A stretch of DNA of 64,000 nt from positions 280,525 through 344,524 of the forward strand of contig JAPEVC010000004.1 in the NCBI GenBank assembly GCA_027946555.1, in the 5' to 3' direction. Positions within the stretch are counted from its first letter, which is position 1, and every line of letters starts with the position of its first letter. The translations under genes and the position numbers were made by a program. This stretch comes from Gnomoniopsis sp. IMI 355080. Taxonomy: Eukaryota; Ascomycota; Sordariomycetes; Diaporthales; Gnomoniaceae. The notes beneath the pieces are model-generated. The model searched no databases and was not told where the DNA came from. It saw nothing but the letters and a program-made list of their open reading frames with translations. This document shows, piece after piece, positions 35,823 to 48,600 of this stretch.

Positions 35823-36639
35823 GTCCAGTCGTGGAAGGGGATGTGTATACTTTGGACACTTGTTTTTTTTTTGGAGTCAGGATGCAGGTCGGCTATATAT
35901 ATATACCTTGGGGCAACGATTGAGTTCGTGACGTGCATATAAAACCAACTAGATCGTAGTCATAATAGATAAATGCTATTCTCTTGGACCCAAGACTCCC
36001 ATGCATCTCGATCGTCTTTTCACGGCTGCCCAATCGTGACAATAAGAAAGAGGAGGGGCAGGACCACAGGTCTCAACACACCGGATCGGCGGTGCCAGTC
36101 GTGGCAGAAAGCACTACTGCTTCTCCAGTCTGGCAATGCGTTGTGAGACTGGATGCTCGAGAAATCGCTTATGGAATGGAGGGACGATCGCTTCTGAAAA
36201 TAATCGATTGCTTATGTGATGATGGTTGCTTACCTACTTAAGGTAGGTAGGTATGCGATGATCGCTGGTGGGATACTCACCTGTGATTTGACAACGACCT
36301 GTTCTCGCGGTGAACAAATAGATGCATCCAATCTCATAGGGTTCGTTGAATTGTATGTTGCGCATCGTTCGGTATATAGCTTCGCACTTTTTAGAAAAGA
36401 GGCTTGCAGCGGTAGCAAATTTCCCTTGCCTCCTCCGAGTAGGTCAAGTTGTGGAGAGGTTTAAGTTTCGTTCCATGGGTTTATGTGATTTACTCATGCG
36501 ATTATCAATATAAGTATATAAACTGATTATACAAGAAAACCCAAGGTGGGTCGGGACATCAAGCCTGGGTTCTGCCCGGAGCAGGTCACTCCAACACTCG
36601 CTTCTACCGGGCTCGCCCAACAACGCGACGTCAACTCGC
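35823..36639. other. Convergent region between polyketide synthase and permease
   Basis: 817 bases with both 3' ends. It has a T run near 35863-35872, a TA dinucleotide run near 35894-35905, and the interrupted inverted repeat CCTAC-TTAAG-GTAGG around 36233-36247. No coding signal is seen. Confidence 0.5.
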
Positions 36640-38583
36640 CTAGGTCGTCTTTTCATTCCCCACAACATCCTCGACCGTTCTCGTCTTTCCCTCCACACCT
36701 CTTTCTTCCACGCCTTCCAAACTCTGCCCAGCCTTCAACCCCAATTGGCGGGTGTCCCACCCTTGACTCTCGAGGTATGCACGGAACCGCTCGTCTTCAA
36801 GCTATCATGTGGTGACGGAACGTTAGCTATTTCTTCCGTTGCCAAGATTGGGACCCCCTTCGAGGCGGGAAAGGAGTAAGACTCACCTGTATTGTGTCCT
36901 GTCCGATGTGGGGAATGCAGAACAGCACAAGCACGGCTGACAAAATACAAAGTGACGATGAAACAAAGAAGGGGTACTGTGCAGTGGCTACAGCGTTGTT
37001 GCCACCCGCCGCTTCGATGTATTTGAAGATGTACGTGCCGATGAATGCGCCAATCTTTCCGCATGCCGCAGCGATGCCGTAATACATGCCACGGATGCCG
37101 GTAGCAGAGGTTTTGGAGGCCAGGAGGCCGATGCTGGGGGCACATGTTAGTAGCGTTTTGGCTTGGCGAAAGTGATTATTTTTAGGGAACTTACTTGTTG
37201 CCGGGCCCGAGTTCGCCGAGGGAGAGAAAGATTCCGTACACGACAGCGAAGGCACCCACGTATTGCGGCTGGGCGAGCTTTTCGTACGCACCGGCCATGA
37301 TGAACCCAACGACTGCCTGGAGGGTCACGCCAAGGGCAAGTGTGTACCGGGGACCGAGCCAGTCACTGACAAAGGCGCCCAAGAGGGTTCCGGGCAAGTA
37401 AAACATGTTGATGACCGTATTCCAGCCAAAGATCGTCGTCAGTGGGGCCGTATCCGAGTCATAAATGGACGACAAGATGCTGCTACCGTAGATGCCAAAT
37501 GGGTAGACCGAAAAGTCGTAGATGAACCAGATCGTGGCGACCGCCAACAGCCGCAGTCCATAGAACTTGATGACGAGCCAGTACGGGATCTTGACGTGGG
37601 CCATGCTGTTGCGTGAAAACTCCTCGGGCTCCTTGAGGCGCATCCGCAGGACAAGAAGCACGAGCGGGAAGATGACGCCGATGCCCAGCGAAGTACGCCA
37701 TTGCGTTTCGTCTGGTGGAGCTTGTCAGTGTCTTGCCAACCTCAACGGGCCGCTTGGGACATTTCCCGGGACAGAGTTCTGGGGGAAAATGCATGGCACA
37801 AATGTAGTCCGGACTTACAGTGGCCGTTGTGGCAGGCGGCGGCGACGACATAAGGCACAAAGGCACCAATAACAAAGCCTACATCGATGGCGCTGTTGGT
37901 GAAGAGGATGAACCACCTGTTGCGGGTACCGGCTTTCAACTCGCCCGAGGACTCGGAGCAGCCCACGGAGCCAGCAGGATATTCGCCGCCTATGCCAATA
38001 CCGACGAAGAAACGCCTATGAGGGGGTCAGTGGCAGGTCCTTGACGAGCTCAGGTGTTGTGTCCAGCAGGGTCCGATGATCTTACCAGGCCACGAGGATA
38101 GACAAAAGACCCATTGTCTCGCCATGCCAGTAGGATCCAGCAGCGAGGGCGGTGAAAATGATCAGGATGAGGGTGGAGACGAGAAGGGCGTTGACGCGCG
38201 ACCATTTATCTGCCAGGTAACCGAAGAAGAGCTGGCCCACGACCGTGCCGGCAAAGGCAATAGACGAAACATTTTTTATGGCTGAGGACTTGGTATAGGC
38301 GGTATCGTATTGCTTGTTGTTGAGTGAGTGTAAGTGAACTTGTGTCTCGAAGAGTGCTTTGCAACGAGGAGGACATGGCAAGACTTACATAGCTCAGCAC
38401 GGTGCTCACACTACCGATGACATTGTTCACATAGCCATCTGAAAATAGTCCTGCTCCACACGCGAATACCGGAAGCAGACTTGTCTTCTGGGGCTGGGCT
38501 TGGTCGAGTGGAACATCGTGGCTGACCTCCTCGACAGCCGTGGCTTGAGTGGAGGAGGACTTCTTTCGGAAGCCAAACACCAT
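36640..38583 (-). CDS. GIT1-like glycerophosphodiester permease (major facilitator superfamily)
   Basis: Six exons read leftward, 38583-38389, 38312-38086, 38015-37819, 37711-37195, 37133-36887 and 36801-36640, give 514 residues; all introns are GT-AG and in phase. The loop 2-3 motif GYLADKWSR and GIGIGGEYPAG belong to the phosphate-proton symporter/GIT1 branch. LGELGPGNNIGLLASKTSATGIRG and the ending ERFRAYLESQGWD match fungal GIT1 proteins. About twelve hydrophobic segments are present. GIT1 imports glycerophosphoinositol or glycerophosphocholine across the plasma membrane and is phosphate-regulated in yeasts. A cluster-specific transporter role is possible because of its neighbours but not shown. 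The fit is better than to PHO84. Confidence 0.85.
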
Positions 38584-40387
38584 CCTTGCAAAAATATTGA
38601 TAACGGCTACTTGTTATTAGTAGGTCTTGGTGGTGGTACAGCGAGACACCCAGCGGTTTATGGAGTGAGAAAGCAAGCCGGACTCAGCCGTTTGGGCTGC
38701 GAGGTATGCACGGCAGTCTCCTGGTTGAGTGAGTGCGTGAGTTGAAATTCCAAGATGAAGATAAAAAAGTAGGTAGTGAAGACGAAGCAGAAGAGGGAAG
38801 GTCCCAAGTCATGGTAATGGAGTCTCGGTCCCGCCCTCGTTCTGCATGCGACTAATAGGTGTTAGCGGCACACACGTGAATGTGATGTTCTGAGATACTT
38901 CATGTACAAGTACATCTGTCCTGCGCGTGGTGCGGGCGATACGCAGACCAATCTACATGTAGAAGTACACACAAGTACACCAACCTGCTTGTTTATCTGG
39001 TACCCTCGAGCCCCCGTCCCCCGCCTCTCTTGGATCAATCAATCAAACTAACTCTCTCTCTTTCTCTCTCACACTATTTTTTAAAGCTACTGAGTATATA
39101 ATACCATAGACGTAGTAGTACTGACATGTTTGATCATGTCCATACGATAGCAGTAAATAAATTGCCGTTGTTCCGATGTCAGTCCCTGTGTGGAGCCATG
39201 CGCGTTGCCGCGTGCTTCGAGGAGCACTGCTCATTCGTTCCACGGCCTTCCAATCTGTTCTAATCTGTCTATCCTTGCCTTGCAGCGGGCGAGACTAGTT
39301 TGCTACCGGTGTTGGTCTGTCATAGTAAGATACAACAAGCCTGGAACGAGGTTGTTGGTTTGCAAGCACGTGTTTCCCGTTGTAGTGTCGCGTGCCACGG
39401 CGGGCTAGAAAGGACAAGCCTTTTGACATGCAGGCTTTGCGTGCTGGGCGGGCAGCTAAGCTGATGGATAGCAGTACTCTATCAGTACTGACAAGGGACC
39501 GAATCCTTAGGTATGTTATTAAGCCGAGCCGAGGGAAGAGCCCGGCGTATTGACTGCTGACTGACTAGCAACCTTGGAAAATTAGCTCTGCTCTGGTTGG
39601 TGTGGAGTGGATGGATCCGCATTTATACTCAGTACAGTATTGCATTCCGTACAAGCATCGGCAGGATCCGGTTGGGTCTTTTTTCATACAAGTATTCCGT
39701 ATAGCATAGTACTACACACAATCTCCGATAATCGTGTTTAGATACTACTCCAAAGGGGAAAAGAGGAATACAGCATAGTAGGTAGGCTCCTTCGTGGTAG
39801 CAAGACAGCTTCAGCATTCCAGCGCTACTATAGTGAGTTCAAACCTTCATTTCAGCCCCAAGACAGACTCGTCGTAGTACTACGCAATAAGCAAGGTTCC
39901 ACAAAACGGGCCGGAAGCACATGGCACAAAATGCAGCTGCATGATGCAGCATTATGTACTGTACGGAACGTATAGCAATTGGTCGACAATCTGAGGCCCA
40001 TGCAATACCACAATACGCAGTACGCAGGACGCAGCATTGAGATCCCCCAATGTCACATGCACTGCCTAGGTCAGACTGAGGCTTGTGGCGTTGACTGCGA
40101 ACAGAGCCCTTCTGGGGCTCGGTGACTTAGTGCCTGCGGGGTGTTGGGCATACGTTGCTTTCTCAATGTATCACCGATATTCTTTGATACACAATATAGT
40201 ATGCAACGTCACCTATACAATTCTGAACTAGAAATAGTAGCCAAGTGGCTATGTGTATGTATGATGCTCCATCGAGTCCATTCAACTTGCCCCCAAGATA
40301 ACTCTATAGCTACCACTCGATGAGATAACAAGCCGAAGCCTCATACTTGCCCAAGCCCTCACACCATCAGTCCTCGACGAATGACCA
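38584..40387. other. Intergenic region between permease and P450
   Basis: 1.8 kb. A CT-rich run lies at about 39049-39070. Several TACTGTAC and CCGTA-type short motifs occur between 39640 and 39990. The left part holds the permease promoter. Open frames are short and unsupported. Confidence 0.5.
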
Positions 40388-42043
40388 TCACGGGACCACT
40401 TCGACCCTCCCGCCGTCCTCTCCCTCTCTCAGCCTAATCCTCACCCTCAACGGACTCCCCGCCACTGGCTCCAGGATATGTACAGGCAGAATTCGGTCGT
40501 CAATGTCCGGCAACTTGATCTCGCCAGCCTCGCCAAGACCTGATATCTCAAACCTCATGACTACGCTGGCAACCAACCCCAAAATCTCCCCCGTCGCAAA
40601 ATGTCTCCCAGGACATATTGTCCTACCCCCTCCAAATGCCCGAAACGCTGCCGGATTGACCCTCACGGAACCATCCTCCTCGTCTCTGTTCTTCTTTGTG
40701 AGATGTCTTCGAGGATTGAACACACCAACATCATCACCCCAAATAGCAGGGCTTCCATGCATGACCCCTCCAGCAATTTGTACAATACCGCCCTTCCTCA
40801 ACCACAGTTCCCCATTCATCCCTGCCGCCGTGACTGTCGTGTCCTTCTTGACAAGCCGTGTGGAAAAGTTGTTCGAGCCCACTCTCAACACCTCTCTGTA
40901 AATCGCGTGTAGCATCGGACAGCCCTTGATGAGCTGTTTCAGGCTGAGCCGCCGAGTCTTACTATTGGTGTCATCCAAACGCTCTGTAGCAACCGTGAGC
41001 TCCCTGCGAACCGTTCGAAGCAGCTCGTGGTCGGCAAAGATGTGCGCCAGTGTCCAGAACGTCGTCGTAGCTGTATTCACAATCCCCGCAAAGAGAAAAC
41101 TGAGTTCCGACCGCGCGATGCCATCGACGCTGAAACCGTGCCCACGCGCGATCCGAATGCGCTCCAGAACGATCGTATCTGCGCCTGTACTCTCCTCGCC
41201 TTCGCCGTCATCAACCTCGGATCTGTAATGCCCTGCTTCAATGTACTCTCGAAAGGCAGCCACGAGTGTCTCCCGCCCGATATGCGCCTTTCTGGCCGTG
41301 ACGCTCGGCCAGATACCCATGAGCAGGCTGCCCAAGCCATGATCAAAGTCCCAAAATGCCCCTTCAAGATTTTGCCCCGAACGAAGAGCAAGTGGGTTGC
41401 GTGAGCCGTACAGTAGCCGCGCCGTACCATGCGTGACAAGATGACGGACCCAGCCCAGCAAAGCCTCCATTTGACCATGGCCCCCTCGCAACAAAGCCGT
41501 GTACGCATCCAAGCCCTTACCAAGCTCATCCACCGCTCGTACCGTCAACGCGTCCATGGCAGTTCCTGGCCCTAGTCGCGAGACCAACATGTCGTGCAAG
41601 TCCGGCAGAAAGCCCCTCTGCTCCCCCAGTTCCGGGTCCAAGCCCCGCTCCACTATCGCTCTCGTGACGTAGTCGAGGCCCATCACCCGTTGGACAATGT
41701 CTGGTAATAATGCGTTGAAAGAGAGCTCCGCCGTGGACTTGCGCTGGATGGCGGCTGCGACAGAGGGCGTCGTGACGATATACAGGCGCGAGAAGGGCAC
41801 GACCAGGGTGAAAATGGGAAATTGAGAGTGTCTTAAACCAAGCTGGCGAATGCTGCGTCCCCCGTGGAGGGCCATGTGACAGAGGTGGCCTAGATAAGGG
41901 ATTCGGGAATGTACGATGGGAGGCTCAGAACGATGCGATGACTGGCGGGAGGTGTATACTAAAAAAGTATACAAGCTAAGTATCGTGACGAGACTGGTGA
42001 TGCTTAGGGTATGAAATGACCAAAATTCTAATAGGAGGTCCAT
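40388..42043 (-). CDS. Cytochrome P450 monooxygenase
   Basis: A single exon encodes 551 residues. Residues about 8-30 form a membrane anchor. The oxygen-binding helix has FLFAGIVNTATTTFW. The ExxR motif is in EVLR. The haem loop is FGGGRTICPGR with Cys477. The pattern recalls fungal P450s related to the CYP7/CYP8 group, which lack the usual AGxxTT form and have Asn in the I-helix. The lack of introns differs from most neighbours. Substrate is unknown. Position next to a permease and near a type III polyketide synthase makes tailoring of a metabolite possible (inference). Confidence 0.93.
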   Translation of the reverse strand: MDLLLEFWSFHTLSITSLVTILSLYTFLVYTSRQSSHRSEPPIVHSRIPYLGHLCHMALHGGRSIRQLGLRHSQFPIFTLVVPFSRLYIVTTPSVAAAIQRKSTAELSFNALLPDIVQRVMGLDYVTRAIVERGLDPELGEQRGFLPDLHDMLVSRLGPGTAMDALTVRAVDELGKGLDAYTALLRGGHGQMEALLGWVRHLVTHGTARLLYGSRNPLALRSGQNLEGAFWDFDHGLGSLLMGIWPSVTARKAHIGRETLVAAFREYIEAGHYRSEVDDGEGEESTGADTIVLERIRIARGHGFSVDGIARSELSFLFAGIVNTATTTFWTLAHIFADHELLRTVRRELTVATERLDDTNSKTRRLSLKQLIKGCPMLHAIYREVLRVGSNNFSTRLVKKDTTVTAAGMNGELWLRKGGIVQIAGGVMHGSPAIWGDDVGVFNPRRHLTKKNRDEEDGSVRVNPAAFRAFGGGRTICPGRHFATGEILGLVASVVMRFEISGLGEAGEIKLPDIDDRILPVHILEPVAGSPLRVRIRLREGEDGGRVEVVP

Positions 42044-42688
42044 TTTGGTGAATTCAAGTGCATTATCATATACAAATGATCGGTATGGTCAGCGATTGAG
42101 GAGGAGACGCATGATCAATCGAATGGTTGGGATAAGGTGTAGAAAGAGGCATTCAAAGATTCGTCGCTCAGAACGTTGGACTTCTCTTGTACATAAAACT
42201 TATGCGCTCCAGAGAGACTGATCACCCTAGAAGTACTGTACTTCTTGATGTTCCATCGCGGGGCGAACGTGGATTTCGGACACATCAGTTGGAGCACGGA
42301 TCTGATATTGTAAGGCGTTAGCGTTTTGGAGCAGCTCGAGGTAGCATTCCTGACAGCTCCCCTCACTTATTACCCCGTCTTGTCCCAGCCGCCGCGATGG
42401 CCGCTTCTGTCTATCGATCTCACACACTGGAGGGCTGCTGTCCCGCATTGAGCTTGTTGTACTATCTAAACCTATCATGGCTGGCCCATTGCCAAAGACC
42501 TTCAAGTCTGCCCATTCCTCGTATAGTCAATGTGCTTACGGATCCTCAAATCCGTACAGTCCTATATGTGCCCCCGATTCGCATAGTTTCAATGCGTAAG
42601 CTTCGAGTGCTTTCACTCAAAGCAAGCCGCTTGCTCTCTTTCTCATTTCTCCTGTCTCTCTCCTGCCATTATCCTGCCCGTTCTTCCT
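42044..42688. promoter_or_regulatory. P450 promoter region and NUP98-96 3' side
   Basis: 645 bases upstream of the P450 start and downstream of the NUP98-96 stop. No coding family signal is seen. Confidence 0.45.
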
Positions 42689-45600
42689 TCAAGACCCAAC
42701 CATGACGTTCCTGTAGTAAGCAAAAGCCAACTCATTAGAGTACTTCAAATACGCATCCTCCGTAAGAGGCAGCCCAAGGACCTTCTGAAGTTGGGTCTGT
42801 GTTAAAATGATTAGCCACCTGTCAAACGAAGTTGTACAATTGCTGACATGTATTGTGGTTGAGCTCACCTCTCCCTTTTTCGCCAATTCCACCACAGCCT
42901 TGGCCGTGACATTCGCCATGTCTGCCACCGCGGCGATCTCCAAGACATCCGCATCACCGCGTACCTGCACCTGCTCGCGCATAGCCGGCAGGCCTTGCAT
43001 TAGACTCGTGACCACTTTCTGGTCGACCTCAGCCAACCGACCCGCATGAACAAGGGATACAAGATCCAGGAAATCGGTGTAGATCTTGCCGCCCAAATTC
43101 CAGTCAGAGATGGACTTAGCAGCAGAGGAGAACTGCTGAAGCAAATCCCACAGGCCCGCATAGTCGCGCTCGATGATGGCCTGAGGAGCAACGTACTTGA
43201 CCAAGGTCTTGTGCGCCTCGCTGTGAGAATGAGCGCGCAGGAGAAAGAGTACCTCGGATTTGGGATCCTTTTTCACGGCGCGTTGATACAGGGCCTTGGC
43301 CTGCCACACCCAGGTTGCGGGAATCTTGAAAGCCTGAGTGAGCGTTATGAAGTCTTCGCTCTGCTCGCTGCCAATCAGACGGGCATGGCGAGACAGATGC
43401 TCTTGGATGGCCTTGGTGCGTGCGGTTGGATCAGTGAGATGTAGAAGGACAAAGACGGCTTCGAGCCAGTTGCCCTCGCTGGTGAGCTGAGAAGCGAAGG
43501 ACACAGTGGCGGCATCTGTCTTGTTGCTGACGTCTTCTCTGAACGTGACCTTGCCAGTGTTGATCAGTGCCTGACCAAGCTGCCAACAAAGACGGAAGTC
43601 CAGGGGCGATAGTTGGGAATTTTCCGGTCGTAGAACATCCGCAAGATCCGTGTCCTTGTCAGCATAAAGCTTGAGAAGTCCCCACAAGAGATCCTCACGT
43701 TGATCCTTGTCAGGATCGTCCCACAAGGTCTGAATGCCCTGCTCCGCAAACCATGGCTTGGGCGGCTTCTCTTTATCTTGTCTCAAATCATCCTCATACT
43801 GCCGGATTGCCTCGACAACATCATCCTGAGCCGTGATAGCGTACCACAACCGGAGACCAAACGCCTGTTTCCAGTCCATGCCGAACTTATCAGAGATGAC
43901 AAATGAATCCATGCGATTCTCCATAGCACCTTTTTTGCCGTCAACGGCGCAGACGTTACCACTCAGAAGTTCGTAAATGACGCGAATAGGATCGGTGAAC
44001 TCAGACAACACATTGGCGTCACGCCAGCCCCGAACCTGACCTTTCATGTCCTGCGTCATCTGGTCGTTGGTACCAATCATCGATACAACAGTAGCAAGAC
44101 GGAAGTTCTTGCCATCGATGAGGTGTTTGCAAGCCTCGGGCACACGGTGACCAGACAAAGCCGCGATGGCCTTATCTTCAGGTGTGTGTGCCATACCCAC
44201 GCCGCGGTTCACCACCTCTTCAACAAGGCCCTCCCAAAACTTGGACAAGTTGCGGCGGCGGGCCGAGCGAAGTCCCGGTGGCGCAACCTGGATTCCCTGG
44301 GCATCAGTAACGTGGTCGAAGAGAATGCTGGCCAACTCCCAGACCATCTTCTCATGCGCATTCGCTGGACTCTGCAGATCCTGTCCATGGAAGAAAGACG
44401 TCAATGAAGACACCGAGCCCAGTGAGACGGTGGGTACATTGTTCACAATGTCGACGCTGGTCAGAGAGATCTGATTATTGAGGGCCTTGGCTGATGACTC
44501 GTTGGCAAACTTTGCAAATCGGACATCTCGGCTCTCGGAGACGATATTGAGTCTGCTCATCGACATGATACCGTCCTTGTCAACGGCCCTCTTGGAGGAT
44601 CGAGAAAGAATCTTCGGGGCAGCTGCAATGACCAGCGTGCCATCCGGACCCCAGCTTGGGCGAAGAGCGTCGTGGAATGCTCTGTCATTAGGATCCATGG
44701 CATCTTCTTCCTCGGCATTCTTGTCTTGTCTCTTGTAAGGGAACTGGAACGGAAGGAACAAAATTTAGTATGAGCTCAATGTATTCAACGCCATGCACAG
44801 AAATAAATACAACAACCGCGCCTCGCGCTTTCACTTTGCATTCAATTTAGTAGGAAAGACCAACCTTAAACCCGGACGTTGGGATAGTAGCCTGTGCAAG
44901 ACGGACTGACGCCCTTGGCTTCTCAAACAGTGAGTTCATGAGCTCGATACTTGTCGCAAAGCCACGGCCATCGGGCATAGTCCTCGCCTTGGCAGGTGAG
45001 GCCATCTGCCTTGTGCTCTCCTTCAGCGACTCGTACGTTTCCTCCTCGTGGATCGTTTTCAGGGCGGCACGATCACGCTTCTGTGGGCTAATAGTCTTCT
45101 GAAGCATGTCCACCCAGTCATCACCATCGGCGACTTGAATCTTCAGAGGCGAGTTGGCCCCCTTGATGGCTTGCATTCTGGCTCTCATGATACCACCAGG
45201 GGTCTCCTGATACTCTGCCATCGATCCGTAGTACGGCGAGTCAAAATCTGGCTCCGCGGCTTGATGATACCCAAGGTAAGCACTCAGTTCTTCGTCCTCA
45301 GGTAGAGCATGCTCGGCATCCATATCCTCATCCTCGTGCTGGTGCACTAAGGCCTGGGATGCAGGGCCCGCGGAGCGATCAGATAAAAAAGACTGCTGGT
45401 TGGCGTCGACCATTTCTTCTTCATCGTCCGACACATGACCGGTATAATCGAATGCGCCGGGAAGAGCACGTCGTTTACGCCTGAAGTCGAACGTGTCTTC
45501 CTCAGGATCCGTAGGGGAGGTGTCGTCCTCGTGACGAGCCTGTTTGGCTTGCACCTGGGCAGGAACATCGTCGACGGTGATATCCGCGAGAGTATCTCCA

Positions 45601-48600
45601 TCCGTCTCATCACCATCGTCGAAGAGTCCGTAAGTAGTAAAGTGCTCTACTTCAAATACCCAGTTGCCGGTCTCGGGGTCGTAGGATATGAAAGTCGTGT
45701 CGTCACTGTTTCGGAGCTTATTGATGTGTTTGTCAAGAAGACGACCGCTCTTGATGGGCTGCCCCGTCCTCTTGTCCATGTTTCGTGGCCAAGACTGCAG
45801 CAGAGAGATCTCGGACGGCACGTTGAGACCCTTGCCCATTGGGGGCTTCTTCAAGTCCTCGGGATAGACAGTGCACGACCGAGTGTCCAAGATTACGATG
45901 CCACCAGGGATCTTGTTGATCTCAATGTTGTTCAGGTCCACAGGGGCCTTGAACTTGACATAGCCCACGCCGTCCCTGCCAACGGTGAAATTGGAAACGT
46001 GCGATAGCTGCACACGATTCATCTTGGCAAGCTCCTTCATCGACGGTGACATCCAGTATTCTCCGGGACCCTGACCGGGAGCAAGCGCAGAGGATGTAGA
46101 CCTTGAAGCTGGTGGTGACTCCTCTTGCACTGTGGGAAGCTCTTTACCCGAGACCTGCTCCATCTCAGGCGGTGCATTTGAGCTTCGAGAACTGATGCCA
46201 TTGACGTGTTCGCCGTTTTGGGCACGGCCGTAACCCAGGTCGGTAGCAGATGCCGGAGGTGACTGGGGGCTTCCGCCAGCGGCCGGGGATTCTGTTTCGA
46301 CGTTGCTGGTATCGAAGCTGACTCGCTTAGCAATCTTGCGTGGACCATTGGGGGACTCGTTAGGATCCCTCAAGCCCTTCGAGACTGGAGAGAACAAGTC
46401 AATGCGTAAGGACTTGTCGATGGTCAGTTTGTTGAAGCGCGCATTGCCGTAAGGGCGAGGACCCATGCTAGCAGAGAATGAGCCTGGAGATAGAATGCTG
46501 TCTTCGGCATTGATACTGCGACGCAGATTGGAGGAGGAAAAACTCTTGCTCAAAGAACGTTTCAGATTGCCGGCGCCGAGTAAGCTCTGCCCAAAAGCAC
46601 CAGGAGTACTGCCGTTGCTTGACGGCGTAACAGGAGATCCATAAGTGCTGTACGAAAAGCCATAGCCTCTCTTAACTGGCGTGACAAACTTCGATCCCGA
46701 ACCAGGGTTGAGCTTCCACATTGGCAGTATGGACGCCTTTCGGGACGACTTGCTCTTCGAGGATAACGGAGTTGCGAGCGGACCAGGGTTCTGCACTTCA
46801 TTTGTTCCCAGACCTGCAAAAAGGGACGGGGTGCCGAATGCGTTGAGATCGCTGATGCTGGCAGTAAGTGACTGTGGAGTGGACTGGGCATTCTGGGAGG
46901 TGTTGAACAGCGAGTTCCCTAGGAGCGAGTTCTGCTGTGGTTGCTGGGCGGCACTGTTCCCGAACAGACTGGACGATGGTTGCTGCTGCTGTTGACTACC
47001 AAACAAACCACCAGCGGCAGGCTGAGAAGAACCACCGAACAGCGACGGCTTTTGCTGGTTTGGTTGACCAAACAAGGAGGTACTCTGCTGCTGCTGAGGT
47101 TGATTGTTACCACCCAGACCGCCAAAGAGTCCACCAGTCTGGCCCGTTTGCTGCTGAGCCGGCTGCTGACCGAAAAGGCCTCCGGTAGTCCCAGCTGGCT
47201 TCGCACCAAACAGGCCACCAGTTGACTGCTGTTGGGTGTTTTGCTGACCGAACCCGGTTGTGGTATTGTTGTTCGTCTGGCCAAAGAGACCGCCGGTATT
47301 CGATTGTGGAGCTGTATTGCCGAAGAGACTCGTGGCGGGCTTTGACTGATTTCCAAATAGACCGCCACCAGTTTGCTGCTGCTGCTGGTTGTTCTGACCA
47401 AACGCCGTGCTTGAGCCAAAGCCGCCCGGTTGGGCCTGCTGCTGGTTTTGTTGATTGCCAAACAGGCCACCCGTATTCGTGTTCTGCGACTGGTTTCCGA
47501 ACAGACCACCTGTAGTAGTATTCGACCCTGTATTGCTGCCGAAGGCACCGCCTGTGCCGGTGCTACCAAAAGGTGTGCTCGTGTTGTTTGTCGCCGTGTT
47601 CCCAAAGCTGGTACCGAATCCAGTGGTCGCAGGCTTGGCTCCAAAGAGACCGCCGGTGGAAGTGTTCGTAGTGTTGTTGCTGCCAAAGGCACTAGTTCCT
47701 GTGTTGGCAAATGCACCTGTGGTGCTAGAGTTATTATTGCTGCCAAAGAGCCCACCTGTCTGCTGCGCTGGCTGAGACGCTGTTGTATTGCCAAAGAGGC
47801 CGCCAGTCGCAGGTTTGTTCTGTCCGAACAAGCCACCGCCTCCTCCAAAGGGGCTGCTGGTGTTGTTAGTGGTATTCGCAGCGCCGAAACCAGTGTTCGT
47901 GTTCTGCTGCTGGCTGCCGAAGAGACCGCCACCCGTGTTGCTTCCAAAACCCGTGTTGCCCTGGTTGTTGCTACCAAACGCTGTACCGCCGCCAAAGCCG
48001 GATGAGGTACCGAACGCACCGGGCGCAGCACCAGTGCCATTTCCGAATTGACGGCCCTGAGCATAGTCCACCAGCCTTAATTCCTCGGGAGAGTATTTCT
48101 TGTAAGGCTCCTGAAACACGATGTTCTGGAACGAGTTCTGTGCGCCGTTTTGCTCCTTCTCTTGGTAGGGCGCAAAGGGCACAGCCGCTGTTCCAGGAGG
48201 ATCGGGGAGAGGACCTGCAGCTGTGTTGGCGGCCTGCCCAAAGGCAGTCGTTGTGTTGTTGCTGCTACCAAATCCACTGGAGCCACCGAAGAGGCCACCT
48301 GTGCTGGCTGCTGGGGTCGTCGTCGTACCGAAGCCCGTAGGCTTGTTGGCGGCTTGACCGAACATTGTGCCGCCGGAGCCAAAGCCAGATGAGGCCGTAT
48401 TGTTACTGCCGAAGCCCCCGAAACCAGAACCAGTGCCGGAGGTGGCTGTCGTGGAGCCGCCGAAGAGACCGCCTCCTGATGAAGTGGTTGGAGCGGCACC
48501 GAAGGCGGGCTTAGGAGCACCAAATGCGCTGTTGGTCGTAGATCCGAAGCCTGTATGAGATGATAATTAGCCAAAGCGCATGTAAATCGAGCAGGAACAG

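Noticed and set aside
40347..40901. 184-codon plus-strand frame over the P450
   Set aside because: It is antisense to the conserved haem-binding part of the P450 and proline/serine-rich without similarity.
46919..48064. 381-codon frame in another phase of the NUP98 FG region
   Set aside because: It results from low base complexity of the repeats; the composition is R/S/V/T-rich and has no domain.
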